This document shows positions 53,491 to 61,982 of a stretch of 64,000 nucleotides of DNA, in pieces. A program made the translations under genes and the position numbers. The DNA is from Cupriavidus metallidurans CH34 (lineage in GTDB: Bacteria > Pseudomonadota > Gammaproteobacteria > Burkholderiales > Burkholderiaceae), in NCBI RefSeq assembly GCF_000196015.1, contig NC_007974.2, forward strand, positions 868,001 to 932,000. Direction: 5' to 3'. The stretch's first letter is position 1, and each line of letters begins with the position of its first letter. The notes under the pieces are model-generated. The model ran no database searches. It was not told where the DNA came from and saw only the letters and a list, made by a program, of their open reading frames with translations.

Positions 53491-53649
53491 TCAGCCAGTG
53501 AACGCAGAATGGTTCGACGGACCGGTCGATACGAGCACGCTTCGCAGCTTCTCCCAATGACAGTGCCTGACCGACCCGTAGTAGTCCCTTGTTGCTGAGC
53601 TGGCAATGTCCGGTGACGCGCCAGGAAGGGACAGCGATGATCGATGGTG

Positions 53650-54624
53650 TCAAAGCTCCCGGAGAAACTCGACTAACGCTGCGTTGACGACGTCCGGTGC
53701 TTCTTGGGGTAACCAGTGTCCTGCCGTCGGTACCACATCAGACTTGCGCAGCTTTGGTACGATTTTGGGCATGGCATCGATGATTTCACGCATGCCAGGC
53801 ATAGCGAGCCCTGTGTCTCTTTCGCCGACAAGGTAAAGGGCAGGCACTTCGATGCGAAGCCCCTCAAACGCTGCTTGCATTTCCCAGTTTCTGTCGAGGT
53901 TCCGGTAGTAGTTCAGGCCGCCTCGAAAGCTAGAGACATTGAAGGCGCGTACGAACGCTTCGAGATCGGAGGAGCCAAGCCAATCCGGCAATGACGGGAA
54001 ATCACCGAGGGCATCGAGATATTGCTTGCCCCGGGGTACCAGTCCGAACGGGTTCGGAGTGCTGGCGCCGCGAACGCCGACATCGCCCGAGGCCGAAAAG
54101 TAGATCTTGCGAAGGGTCGCAGCAACGTCTCGCTTAAGCTCGCTTTCGGCGAGTCCAGGTTTGGAGAAGTAATGGGTGTAAAACCACGCTTGGTCGTTCT
54201 GCGGAAACAGGCGACTTGGCGCAAATGGCGCGCGGCCCATCATCGGAACGCCGAGCGCCACGACACCCCGAAATCGGTCGGGCCGGAGCATTGCCGCCTG
54301 CCACGCAATAGTCGCACCCCAATCGTTTCCGACGATGACCCCTTCGCTTTCGCCGAGTACGCCAACGAGCGCAACGAGATCGCCGACAACGTCAAGCGTC
54401 GTGTATTGCCCAATACCTTCAGGGCAGTCGCTCAACCCATATCCGCGCAAGTCTGGCGCGACAGCGTGAAAACCAGCTTGCGCCAGTGCTGCGAGTTGAT
54501 GTCGCCAAGCATGCGATGTCTCAGGAAACCCGTGGCAAAGCAGCACCAAGGGCCCCTCGCCTTGCTCTGCGACATGCAGTCGGATGCCGTTGGCTTCAAT
54601 AAAGTTCTGACGGTAGGCGCTCAT
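53650..54624 (-). CDS. alpha/beta hydrolase, epoxide hydrolase type
   Basis: 324 aa. HGFPE (31-35) forms the oxyanion hole, VGNDWGA carries the nucleophile Asp101, and PTAGHWLPQE near the C-terminus has the catalytic His, all as in soluble epoxide hydrolases. Aspartate rather than serine as nucleophile favours epoxide (or haloalkane) substrates. Divergent from an Rrf2 regulator that lies 84 bp away, its probable regulator. Confidence 0.9.
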   Translation of the reverse strand: MSAYRQNFIEANGIRLHVAEQGEGPLVLLCHGFPETSHAWRHQLAALAQAGFHAVAPDLRGYGLSDCPEGIGQYTTLDVVGDLVALVGVLGESEGVIVGNDWGATIAWQAAMLRPDRFRGVVALGVPMMGRAPFAPSRLFPQNDQAWFYTHYFSKPGLAESELKRDVAATLRKIYFSASGDVGVRGASTPNPFGLVPRGKQYLDALGDFPSLPDWLGSSDLEAFVRAFNVSSFRGGLNYYRNLDRNWEMQAAFEGLRIEVPALYLVGERDTGLAMPGMREIIDAMPKIVPKLRKSDVVPTAGHWLPQEAPDVVNAALVEFLREL

Positions 54625-54667
54625 CGTGGCTCGGAATCATGGTCGTTTACAGCACGCATTGCATTAG

Positions 54668-54686
54668 CGTAACATCAAACATTACG
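54668..54686. promoter_or_regulatory. inverted repeat between epoxide hydrolase and Rrf2 genes
   Basis: CGTAA-N9-TTACG, a 5-bp dyad in the middle of the divergent intergenic region, 22 bases before the Rrf2 start. Similar AT-rich dyads are typical Rrf2 sites. Confidence 0.55.
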
Positions 54687-54708
54687 GAAACTCAATAGTT
54701 CTGCTTTC

Positions 54709-55152
54709 ATGCGATTCGACACCCGATTGGCCCGACTCCTGCACGTTCTGGTGCACATGCATCTACGCGGTGGTTCAACCACGTCTGAGAACATTGCATT
54801 GATGCTGCACACCAACCCAGTTGTGGTTCGAAGAACGATGGCGGCGCTGCGCGATGCAGGTTACGTCCAATCCACGGGTGGACGAGGGGGCGGATGGGAC
54901 CTTGCGAGAGACCTTGAGGACTTCACGGTAAAGGATGTCTACGTGGCGATTGCACACACCGCGCTTTTCGCACTCGGCCCTGCTGACGACAACCCGGCAT
55001 GCCCGGTAGAGGCTGCGGTGAATCGCCACATCAATGAGGCACTGAGTTCTGCGGAGATGACGATGCTTCGGTTTTTTGGAGAGAAGCGCCTGGCCGAAAT
55101 CGCCCGAGATGCTACCTCGTCGATATCAGGGAAACCCAGTGGCCAGGTCTAA
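54709..55152 (+). CDS. Rrf2-family transcriptional regulator (YwnA/YjeB-like, no cluster)
   Basis: 147 aa. Winged helix: RLLHVLVHMHLRGGSTTSEN, LMLHTNPVVVRRTMAALRD, then STGGRGGGWDLARD. Only one cysteine (in NPACPVEAAV), so it lacks the three Cys of IscR/NsrR and resembles the YwnA-type branch that responds to small electrophiles. Divergent from the epoxide hydrolase. Confidence 0.88.
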   Translation: MRFDTRLARLLHVLVHMHLRGGSTTSENIALMLHTNPVVVRRTMAALRDAGYVQSTGGRGGGWDLARDLEDFTVKDVYVAIAHTALFALGPADDNPACPVEAAVNRHINEALSSAEMTMLRFFGEKRLAEIARDATSSISGKPSGQV

Positions 55153-55400
55153 GACCGCGTGAATTGACTGCCGCCAGAGCAATTGCCATGACCGCGCCGG
55201 AATTGCGTCCTTGCCACGCTCGATCTGTGCGGATGCCTGCGGTGAGAGCAGTTAGGCGAGTCGCCTTTCCCGGTGCGATGAAACGGTCTTATGTGCTGAA
55301 TCTACGAACCAGTTCCGCAGTTCGATAGTTGAAATGCTTCCTTGTGTGCCACCAGGTGGATTCCTAAGATTGCCCAGTTTGCAATTGCTTGGAGTGGTAC
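55153..55400. other. intergenic region before the ABC cluster
   Basis: About 250 bases. Holds the promoter of the ABC operon, which I could not pinpoint. No dyad seen. Confidence 0.4.
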
Positions 55401-56447
55401 ATGAGTTCGGTCTTCGAGGCCTCCTACGTCAACGGAGGTCGACGTTCGCTGTTGCGGGGAATCGGCGCTGCGGCGGCAGGTGTTTCAGGCGTGCTGCCCG
55501 GTCTGTCGCTGGCGCAACAGCGCGAACAGGCGACGCTAGCCACAGGCAGTGCTGGCTACACGTGGGCCCTGACAGCGGTGGCCGAGAGCGCCGGCTACTG
55601 GAAGAAGCGCAATGTGGACCTGCGCGTCCAGGACTTCACGACGGGCCGTGACGCCATGCAGGCGTTGCTGGGTGGCTCGGCGAACTTTTCGACGACGACG
55701 GATACGCCACTGGTATTTGCCGTGCTGCAGGGCCTCAAGCCGGCGGTACTCGCGAACTTCAGCCGCTACTCGTATGACATGAAAATCGTCGCCAGCGAGC
55801 GCAGTGGGATTGATCCCAGGAACCCGGCAAGTCTCAGGGGAAAGAAGATTGGCACCCCCGCTGGCACGTCGGGCCAGTATGCGCTGGCGAAGTATCTGGA
55901 GTTCGCCAAACTGGCACCAGGTGACATCACGCAGATCAATATCGCGCCTTCGGACCTGGTAGGTGCGCTGGTACGCGGTGATATCGACGCATTCTCCTGG
56001 ACGGCACTGGCTGGCAGTGCCGCACAGCGTCAGAGTGGCGGGAAGGTGGTGTTTCTCACCCAGAATGGCTACGAGAAGTACTTCCGTAGCCATCAGTTGC
56101 TGCTGGTCAATCAGGCCACGCTCAGCAGTCGAAAGCCCCTGCTGTCCGATGCAGTCAATGCCTTGCTTGATGCGGAGAACCATATCCACACCAACGCAGC
56201 CTGGCCGGAGCAGGTGTCGAGCCGCGTTCGCAGCACGCCAGAAGAGATCCGCCAGTTCACCTCTACGTTCGAGTTCAAGGTGGAGTTCAACAAAAGCTTC
56301 GTCGAAGATCTGGTCAGCCAGGCCCAATGGGCCATCGACAACAAGCTTGCCCCTCGTCCCACGGGCGATTTGCGGGAGCTGTTTCGCAGCGTGATCCACG
56401 ACGAGACGTTGAAATCCATCAACCCGAGCCGTGTCAGTCTGGGGTGA
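55401..56447 (+). CDS. ABC importer substrate-binding protein (SsuA/TauA/NMT1-like)
   Basis: 348 aa. An N-terminal twin-arginine-like signal (GGRRSLLRGIGAAAAG) and a NitT/TauT-type binding fold (GYWKKRNVDLRVQDF, LLGGSANFSTTTDTPLVFA). The ATG at 55401 follows GGAG at correct spacing. It binds a sulfonate-, pyrimidine- or nitrogen-containing compound in the periplasm and works with the ATPase and permease behind it. Confidence 0.9.
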   Translation: MSSVFEASYVNGGRRSLLRGIGAAAAGVSGVLPGLSLAQQREQATLATGSAGYTWALTAVAESAGYWKKRNVDLRVQDFTTGRDAMQALLGGSANFSTTTDTPLVFAVLQGLKPAVLANFSRYSYDMKIVASERSGIDPRNPASLRGKKIGTPAGTSGQYALAKYLEFAKLAPGDITQINIAPSDLVGALVRGDIDAFSWTALAGSAAQRQSGGKVVFLTQNGYEKYFRSHQLLLVNQATLSSRKPLLSDAVNALLDAENHIHTNAAWPEQVSSRVRSTPEEIRQFTSTFEFKVEFNKSFVEDLVSQAQWAIDNKLAPRPTGDLRELFRSVIHDETLKSINPSRVSLG

Positions 56448-56453
56448 TCGTGT

Positions 56454-57224
56454 ATGGGTGAGCTTATTCAGTTCCAGCACGTCTCGCAGTTCTTTGCGGT
56501 ACGCGATTCCACGCCGACACAGGCGTTGAACGAAGTATCGCTGGACGTTCGCGCCGGAGAGTTCGTTTGCCTGATCGGCCCGTCGGGCTGTGGCAAGACC
56601 ACGCTGATGCATCTGCTGGCAGGCTTTGTGAAGCCGACCGCTGGTGCGGTGCGCTTTCGCAGTGAGCTAGTGAGGGGGCCGGGCCCTGAGCGCGGCGCCG
56701 TGTTCCAGGAGTACGCGCTGTTTCCCTGGATGACCGCGCGCCAGAACGTGGAGTTCGGCTTGCGTGCGTTGAAGGTGGATGCCGGGGAGCGCAAGCGGCG
56801 TGCACTGCAGGCGTTGGAGCGGGTACATCTGTCCCATGCGGCGGATCGCTATCCCAATGAACTGTCTGGTGGCATGCGCCAGCGTATTGCCGTGGCGCGC
56901 TCTCTGGTCGTGGAGCCTCAGGTGCTGCTGATGGACGAGCCATTTGCCGCAGTGGACGCGATGACGCGGGCGTCGCTGCAGAATGATTTGCTGCGTCTTT
57001 GGCAGGAGACCGGCGTGTCGGTGCTGTTCGTTACCCACAACATCGATGAAGCAATCTTCCTCGCGCAGCGAGTGGTGGTCATGGCCGCGCACCCTGGAAG
57101 CGTCAGGGCCGATATTGCAATCGAGTTGCCGTACCCGCGCCAGCGCGGTTCGCTGGAGTTCGCGCAGCACTATGCCGAAATCGAGTCGGCGCTGGCGGAA
57201 GGTTACGAAAGGCGTGCAGGATGA
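56454..57224 (+). CDS. ABC importer ATPase (SsuB/TauB-like)
   Basis: 256 aa. Walker A GPSGCGKTT, signature LSGGMRQRI, Walker B VLLMDEPFAAVD and H-loop FVTHNIDEA are all intact. It starts 6 bp after the receptor stop, and the permease start overlaps its stop (ATGA). Confidence 0.95.
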   Translation: MGELIQFQHVSQFFAVRDSTPTQALNEVSLDVRAGEFVCLIGPSGCGKTTLMHLLAGFVKPTAGAVRFRSELVRGPGPERGAVFQEYALFPWMTARQNVEFGLRALKVDAGERKRRALQALERVHLSHAADRYPNELSGGMRQRIAVARSLVVEPQVLLMDEPFAAVDAMTRASLQNDLLRLWQETGVSVLFVTHNIDEAIFLAQRVVVMAAHPGSVRADIAIELPYPRQRGSLEFAQHYAEIESALAEGYERRAG

Positions 57225-58117
57225 GTTTCCCGAGTATTGCGCAACCCGAACTGGGCGCGGAAGGCAGGCGTCAAGGTGGCGCGGCAGCCACAGTCGCCGA
57301 CACGGTGTCGCTGGCCGAGCGATTCCAGCAAGATTCCGAACGACAGGAGCGAAGCCGGCGTCGCGGACGCATCGCGCTGAATCTGCTGGGCGTGGCCTTG
57401 TTTCTCCTCGCATGGGAGGCGATTCCGCATGTGTTCGAGTGGATCAATCCGGCGCTGTTTCCGCCGCCGTCCAAGGTGCTGGAGGCCGCTATCCCCTTGA
57501 TTCGGTCAGGTGAACTCTTCGGGCACATCGGCATGAGCTTGTTGCGTGCCATATCAGGTTTTGTCATCGCTCTGGTGCTGGGCATTTCCGTGGGTGTGCT
57601 GACCGCACGCATTCCCTTGCTGCAGTATGTGAGTGAACCAGTGCTGCATGGCTTTCGCTCAGTGCCGTCGCTGGCCGTGGTCCCGCTGGCAGTGCTGTGG
57701 TTCGGCATAGGCGAGGCACCCAAGGTTGCGCTGATTGCCTGGGGAGCGTTCTTCCCGATCTGGATTACCACCTTCATTGGCGTGCGCGACACCAACGTGG
57801 TGTACCTTCGTTCGGCGGCTTCCCTGGGGGCGGGGCGGTTGCAGCAGCTGTTCCTCGTAGTACTGCCGGCGGCATTGCCATTTATTCTGGCCGGCGTCCG
57901 TCAGGCGCTTGCGGTGTCGCTGGTCGTGCTGGTTGCCGCGGAACTCTCCGGGTCGACACAGGGCATTGCCTACATGATGTCGCTGGGACATCAGCTCTTC
58001 CAGGTGGAGATCATGTTCATCGGACTCGTGCTGCTGGGCGTGTTCGGTTTCCTGGCGGATCGCTTGTTCCTTCTGGTGACGCGCAAGCTGTTCCCGTGGT
58101 ATCACACGGTCAGCTAA
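57221..58117 (+). CDS. ABC importer permease (SsuC/TauC-like)
   Basis: 298 aa, six membrane helices after an approximately 65-residue hydrophilic leader. The EAA-loop region (SAASLGAGRLQQLFLVVLPAAL) contacts the ATPase. Overlaps the ATPase gene by 4 bp. Confidence 0.93.
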   Translation: MSFPSIAQPELGAEGRRQGGAAATVADTVSLAERFQQDSERQERSRRRGRIALNLLGVALFLLAWEAIPHVFEWINPALFPPPSKVLEAAIPLIRSGELFGHIGMSLLRAISGFVIALVLGISVGVLTARIPLLQYVSEPVLHGFRSVPSLAVVPLAVLWFGIGEAPKVALIAWGAFFPIWITTFIGVRDTNVVYLRSAASLGAGRLQQLFLVVLPAALPFILAGVRQALAVSLVVLVAAELSGSTQGIAYMMSLGHQLFQVEIMFIGLVLLGVFGFLADRLFLLVTRKLFPWYHTVS

Positions 58118-58120
58118 GAC

Positions 58121-59794
58121 ATGGGAGCGACACGAGGTCTGCTCGTCCTGCATAACGGGCAGATCCATACATTCGACGCCCGGCACCCGCGCGCCCACGC
58201 AATCGCGCTGCGCAACGGTAGCGTGGTGGCGCTGGATGACGCTGCCATGGCGCTCGCGCAGCAGGCCGAAGCCGTACGCGACCTACAAGGTGCGTGTGTC
58301 ATTCCAGGCTTTAACGATACCCACGCGCACATGGAGCGAGAAGGGCTGAAGACGCTTCGCCCTTCGCTTGCACAGGCCCGCAGCGTGGCGGACGTGTTGA
58401 ACGTCGTTCGCGAGCGGGCGCGATTGACGCCGAAAGGGCAGTACATCGTCACCATGCCGGTGGGTACGCCGCCTTACTACTTCGGCGGGCCCGCACAGTT
58501 GCGGGAGGCGCGCATGCCCACTCGCGAGGAGCTCGACGCAGCCGCACCGGATCACCCGGTCTACATTCCGGCGCACTTCGGCAACTGGGGCAAGCCGCCG
58601 GGACGCGCGGCACTCAACAGTCTGGCGCTGCGGAGGAACGGACTCACGCCTGCCAGTCAGTCACGCTGCGTCGGCGTGGAGATCGGGCTGGACGCACAGG
58701 GGCAACTGAACGGCGAGATCGTCGAACACAACAATCGCCCGACGATTGAGTTTGACTTGCTTCCGGATGTGCCCCGATTCGGCTTTGCCGAGCGGATTCA
58801 AGGGCTACGTATCTCACAGCGCCTTTATCATGCGCAGGGCGTCACCAGCATCTACGAAGGCCATGGCTCGGCGCCGGAGACAATCTCCGTGTATCGCCGG
58901 TTGTGGGAGGAGGGGGAGCTGACCATGCGCACCAGCCTGGTGGTGAGCCCAACGTGGGACAACCTGACTGAGGCGGCACGTGCGATGCGGGATTGGCTGG
59001 CAGTGGCCCGTGGGCGAGGTCTTGGTGACCCGTGGTTGCGCGTGAGCGGCGTCCATCTGGCCTATGGAGGTGACGCCGCCGTGGCCTGTTGCGCGCGGCA
59101 GGACTTGCCGAACACCGGATGGTCGGGCTTCGTCGAGCAGGCCGTGACGCCGGCAGACTATCGGGCCCTGTGTTTCCTCGCGGCCGAGCATGATTTGCGA
59201 GTCAACACCATTGTGGGCGATCGTCTGCATGAGATCGTTCCGGTGCTTCGCGAAGTGGACGCAAGATTTCCGCTGAACGGGCGCCGATGGGTGATGCAGC
59301 ATATTGCCCGTGCGCGTCGCGAGGACTTGCTGGCGCTGAAATCGCTTGGCATTCTGGCCACCACTATTCCGACGTATTGCCTCTGGAAAGGTGGCAGCGC
59401 CTATCTCGACGAGACGGACGGTGGAAACGCCGTAGTGCCACATGCTACGTTCGAGGAGTTGGGGCTGACGTACGCCCTTGCGACCGACAACATCCCCTAT
59501 CAGCCGTTTTTCACCCTCTGGGTGGCGGCACGCAGGCAGGAGCGCGTCAGTGGCCGTACCATCGGGCCCGGGCAGGCACTGTCTCTGCAACAGGGCCTGG
59601 CTGCGTTCACGGTGGCAGGTGCGCGGCTGACGTTCGACGAAGACTGGAAGGGGCCGCTCTATCCCGGCTACGCGGCCGATCTGGCAGTGCTGTCGGATGA
59701 CCCGTTTTCGCAGGAGCCCGAAGAATGGAAGACATTGCACAGCACGCTCACCATCGTGGGAGGCCGGGTGGTGCATGAAGCCGAAGCGGCTTGA
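58121..59794 (+). CDS. amidohydrolase-superfamily protein (YtcJ-like)
   Basis: 557 aa. The first metal motif is DTHAH in GFNDTHAHMEREG, followed by further metal-ligand candidates (QHIARARRE) and a distal Asp in ALATDNIPYQ. The N-terminal sheet LLVLHNGQIHTFDARHP and C-terminal AADLAVLSDDPF are typical of the family. It likely hydrolyses an amide or cyclic imide taken up by the ABC importer, whose permease stops 3 bp before its start. Confidence 0.9.
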   Translation: MGATRGLLVLHNGQIHTFDARHPRAHAIALRNGSVVALDDAAMALAQQAEAVRDLQGACVIPGFNDTHAHMEREGLKTLRPSLAQARSVADVLNVVRERARLTPKGQYIVTMPVGTPPYYFGGPAQLREARMPTREELDAAAPDHPVYIPAHFGNWGKPPGRAALNSLALRRNGLTPASQSRCVGVEIGLDAQGQLNGEIVEHNNRPTIEFDLLPDVPRFGFAERIQGLRISQRLYHAQGVTSIYEGHGSAPETISVYRRLWEEGELTMRTSLVVSPTWDNLTEAARAMRDWLAVARGRGLGDPWLRVSGVHLAYGGDAAVACCARQDLPNTGWSGFVEQAVTPADYRALCFLAAEHDLRVNTIVGDRLHEIVPVLREVDARFPLNGRRWVMQHIARARREDLLALKSLGILATTIPTYCLWKGGSAYLDETDGGNAVVPHATFEELGLTYALATDNIPYQPFFTLWVAARRQERVSGRTIGPGQALSLQQGLAAFTVAGARLTFDEDWKGPLYPGYAADLAVLSDDPFSQEPEEWKTLHSTLTIVGGRVVHEAEAA

Positions 59795-59810
59795 GTGAGG
59801 CCCGGGAGCC

Positions 59811-59830
59811 GGACTGGCCCTTGCCAGTCC
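59811..59830. terminator. hairpin between convergent genes
   Basis: GGACTGGC and its complement GCCAGTCC with a 4-base loop, 17 bases after the amidohydrolase stop. No T-tract on either strand, so a moderate terminator at best. Confidence 0.5.
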
Positions 59831-59880
59831 CTGGTCCGCCGATAGCGGTAGCAGTCGCAGGCTGCGAGCGACTCCCTCGC

Positions 59881-60216
59881 TCAGCGGGCACCCGGCATAC
59901 TGAGGAGTTGATATGAGTCGTCTACGCCCCGTTTCTCCGGAAATCCGCGATTCCAGCCAATGTTTTTGCGGTAGCTCCCCAGCAGTTCCTCGCGCACCAG
60001 CGATTGCTCGCTCACGCCGGTCGAAGCCTCGGCGTTGGGAGAGACGAACATGGCATCCTCCGGGCACCAGGCCTCGCACATGAAGCAGGTCTGGCAGTCG
60101 GCCTGTCGGGCAATGGTCGGTGCGGCCTGAGGCACGGCATCGAACACGTTGACCGGGCAGACGCGGACGCAGATGTTGCAGCCAGTGCAGCGGCTTTCGC
60201 TAATGAGTTCGATCAT
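59881..60216 (-). CDS. 2[4Fe-4S] ferredoxin-like subunit (AprB-like)
   Basis: 111 aa. CTGCNICVRVCP (C10/13/16/20) and CQTCFMCEAWCP (C41/44/47/51) bind two clusters; a 55-residue tail follows, as in AprB-like partners of flavoproteins. It overlaps the flavoprotein gene by 4 bp, so they form a two-subunit enzyme. Confidence 0.9.
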   Translation of the reverse strand: MIELISESRCTGCNICVRVCPVNVFDAVPQAAPTIARQADCQTCFMCEAWCPEDAMFVSPNAEASTGVSEQSLVREELLGSYRKNIGWNRGFPEKRGVDDSYQLLSMPGAR

Positions 60217-61862
60217 GCGGCAATACCTTCCTGCTCGGCCCTGGCTTGCGCCGATCGCGGACCACCTTGAGTGTCATAGGCCAACGGACGGGCCCAGACC
60301 TGGTCCAATCCTCCGCTGACGATATGGTGGTGCTGCGTGGGATCCAGCTGCAAGTGGTCGTAACGCTTGTGCATGCCGCGGGATTCCTTGCGGGCGAGGG
60401 CGCTGGCGTACATCCAGCGCGCAGTGGCAAGCATGGCCGCTGCCTCGCGCGCGGCAAGCATCTGCTCCACCGCCGCAGGCGCGGACTCGCGCACGCCGAG
60501 CCACGCGTCATCCAGACGACCGAGCGAAGGTGCCAGTACGTCGGCGTGGCGAAAGTAGTTGCGGTCGAATGGGAATACCTCGTCCTGCACGGCTCGGGTG
60601 AGCGCGGCAGGATTGATGGTCTGGCGGCCGGCACCAGAAATGGCCGCGACACCGGCGCCCCGCGCCGAGCGCTGGTTGGTGTCGCGCTGGAGTGCAAACC
60701 TCGCCGCCCCTTGGCCGGCCCATGAGCCGGAGGAAATCGCCCAGGCTGCATTGTGGCTGCCGCCTCCGGTAAATCCGCCGCAGATGGGCTCGCGCGTAGC
60801 AGCATCTCCGGCGGCATACAGGCCGGACACGCTGGTGGCGCAGTCTTCGCTGGTGATACGCAACCCGCCGGTTCCGCGTACCGTGCCTTCGAGACGCAGC
60901 GTGACGGAAAAGCGTTGTGTGAAAGGATCGATGCCCTGACGGTCGAACGGCAGGAAGAAGTTGGGCTGCGAGGCGCGCATGGCCAGACGTGTCGCCTCAT
61001 CGGCCTTGTCCAACCGGGCGTAGACCTTCTGCCGATTTAGCTCGCGCGCGATCACGCTACGCCCCCCTTTGGATGCGGCGCCGGGAATCACCTCGCCAGC
61101 TTCATCGGTGAAAGAGGCCCAGTTGTAGAACATGGTCTTGGTAACCGAGCCGCTTTCGGGCGCGATGGCATAGGCGTTGGAGAACTCCATGCCAGACATC
61201 TCGGCACCCACTTCCGCACTCATCAGCAATCCGTCACCAGTGAGGACATTGCAGCCGAGCGCACGACTCAGGAACGCGCAGCCACCGGTGGCGATGACGA
61301 CCGCTTTGGACCTGACTCGCCATTGTGAGCCGTTCTGGCGGTGAACACCGCGCGCGCCAGCCACGCTGCCATCGTCAGCCTGCAGCAGTTCCAGCGCGGG
61401 GCTTTGGTCCAGAATCTTCACGCCCGCCTGCACCACGCGTTTGCGCATCAGCCGCATATACTCGGGCCCCTGCAATGACACGCGCTGTGAGCGGCCCGTC
61501 GCATCGAGGGGGAATGGATACCCGTGATCGGCCAACTCATTCATGCCATGCCACGTGCGGTCCAGCACGCGTTCCATCCAACGATAGTCCGCCAGGCGAC
61601 CACCCATGTCGTAGCGGCTGTCCATGGCGGTCTCGCGTTTACCTTCGTCCGGCGAGATGTACCACACCGTGGTTCCTGCCGCCGCCGTCGCTCCGGAAGA
61701 GCCGCAGTATCCCTTCTCCGCCAGCACGACGTTTGTGGCGCCGTTGCGTACGGCCTCCAGTGCAGCCCACGTACCTGCGGGACCGCCGCCTATCACCAGG
61801 ACATCAGCTTCCAACTCGGTATCTGTGGATGACGAGGATTTCGTGCGCTTGACCTGATTCAT
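60213..61862 (-). CDS. FAD-dependent oxidoreductase, AprA/FrdA-like large subunit
   Basis: 549 aa. FAD motif VLVIGGGPAGTWAALEAVRNG, SSGATAAAGTTVWY near the isoalloxazine, then SVSGLYAAGDAATREPICGG in the second FAD segment. Fold and partner (ferredoxin) resemble the adenylylsulfate-reductase/fumarate-reductase superfamily. The fumarate-reductase HPTG motif is absent, so the substrate is something else. Convergent with the ABC/amidohydrolase operon and possibly part of the same pathway. No aprM, sat or dsr genes are nearby. Confidence 0.87.
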   Translation of the reverse strand: MNQVKRTKSSSSTDTELEADVLVIGGGPAGTWAALEAVRNGATNVVLAEKGYCGSSGATAAAGTTVWYISPDEGKRETAMDSRYDMGGRLADYRWMERVLDRTWHGMNELADHGYPFPLDATGRSQRVSLQGPEYMRLMRKRVVQAGVKILDQSPALELLQADDGSVAGARGVHRQNGSQWRVRSKAVVIATGGCAFLSRALGCNVLTGDGLLMSAEVGAEMSGMEFSNAYAIAPESGSVTKTMFYNWASFTDEAGEVIPGAASKGGRSVIARELNRQKVYARLDKADEATRLAMRASQPNFFLPFDRQGIDPFTQRFSVTLRLEGTVRGTGGLRITSEDCATSVSGLYAAGDAATREPICGGFTGGGSHNAAWAISSGSWAGQGAARFALQRDTNQRSARGAGVAAISGAGRQTINPAALTRAVQDEVFPFDRNYFRHADVLAPSLGRLDDAWLGVRESAPAAVEQMLAAREAAAMLATARWMYASALARKESRGMHKRYDHLQLDPTQHHHIVSGGLDQVWARPLAYDTQGGPRSAQARAEQEGIAA

Positions 61863-61982
61863 TTGTCACTCCAAGGTTTCATGCAGCAACCAGCAATGCT
61901 AGGCAACACATCCCGACATGGGAATGAAGCTTTTGGCATTAGTTAGTGCGCAAACTGGCGCACGACGTCTGTCCGACGTTGC
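61863..61982. other. short intergenic region
   Basis: 120 bases between the desaturase 3' end and the flavoprotein start; presumably the promoter of the flavoprotein-ferredoxin pair. No dyad noticed. Confidence 0.4.

Noticed and set aside
55536..56612. Minus-strand frame of 358 codons opposite the ABC receptor
   Set aside because: Antisense shadow of a well-supported gene; product lacks any recognised feature.
58814..60079. Minus-strand frame of 421 codons spanning the amidohydrolase 3' half and the ferredoxin gene region
   Set aside because: Antisense to the amidohydrolase, out of frame with the ferredoxin, no motif.
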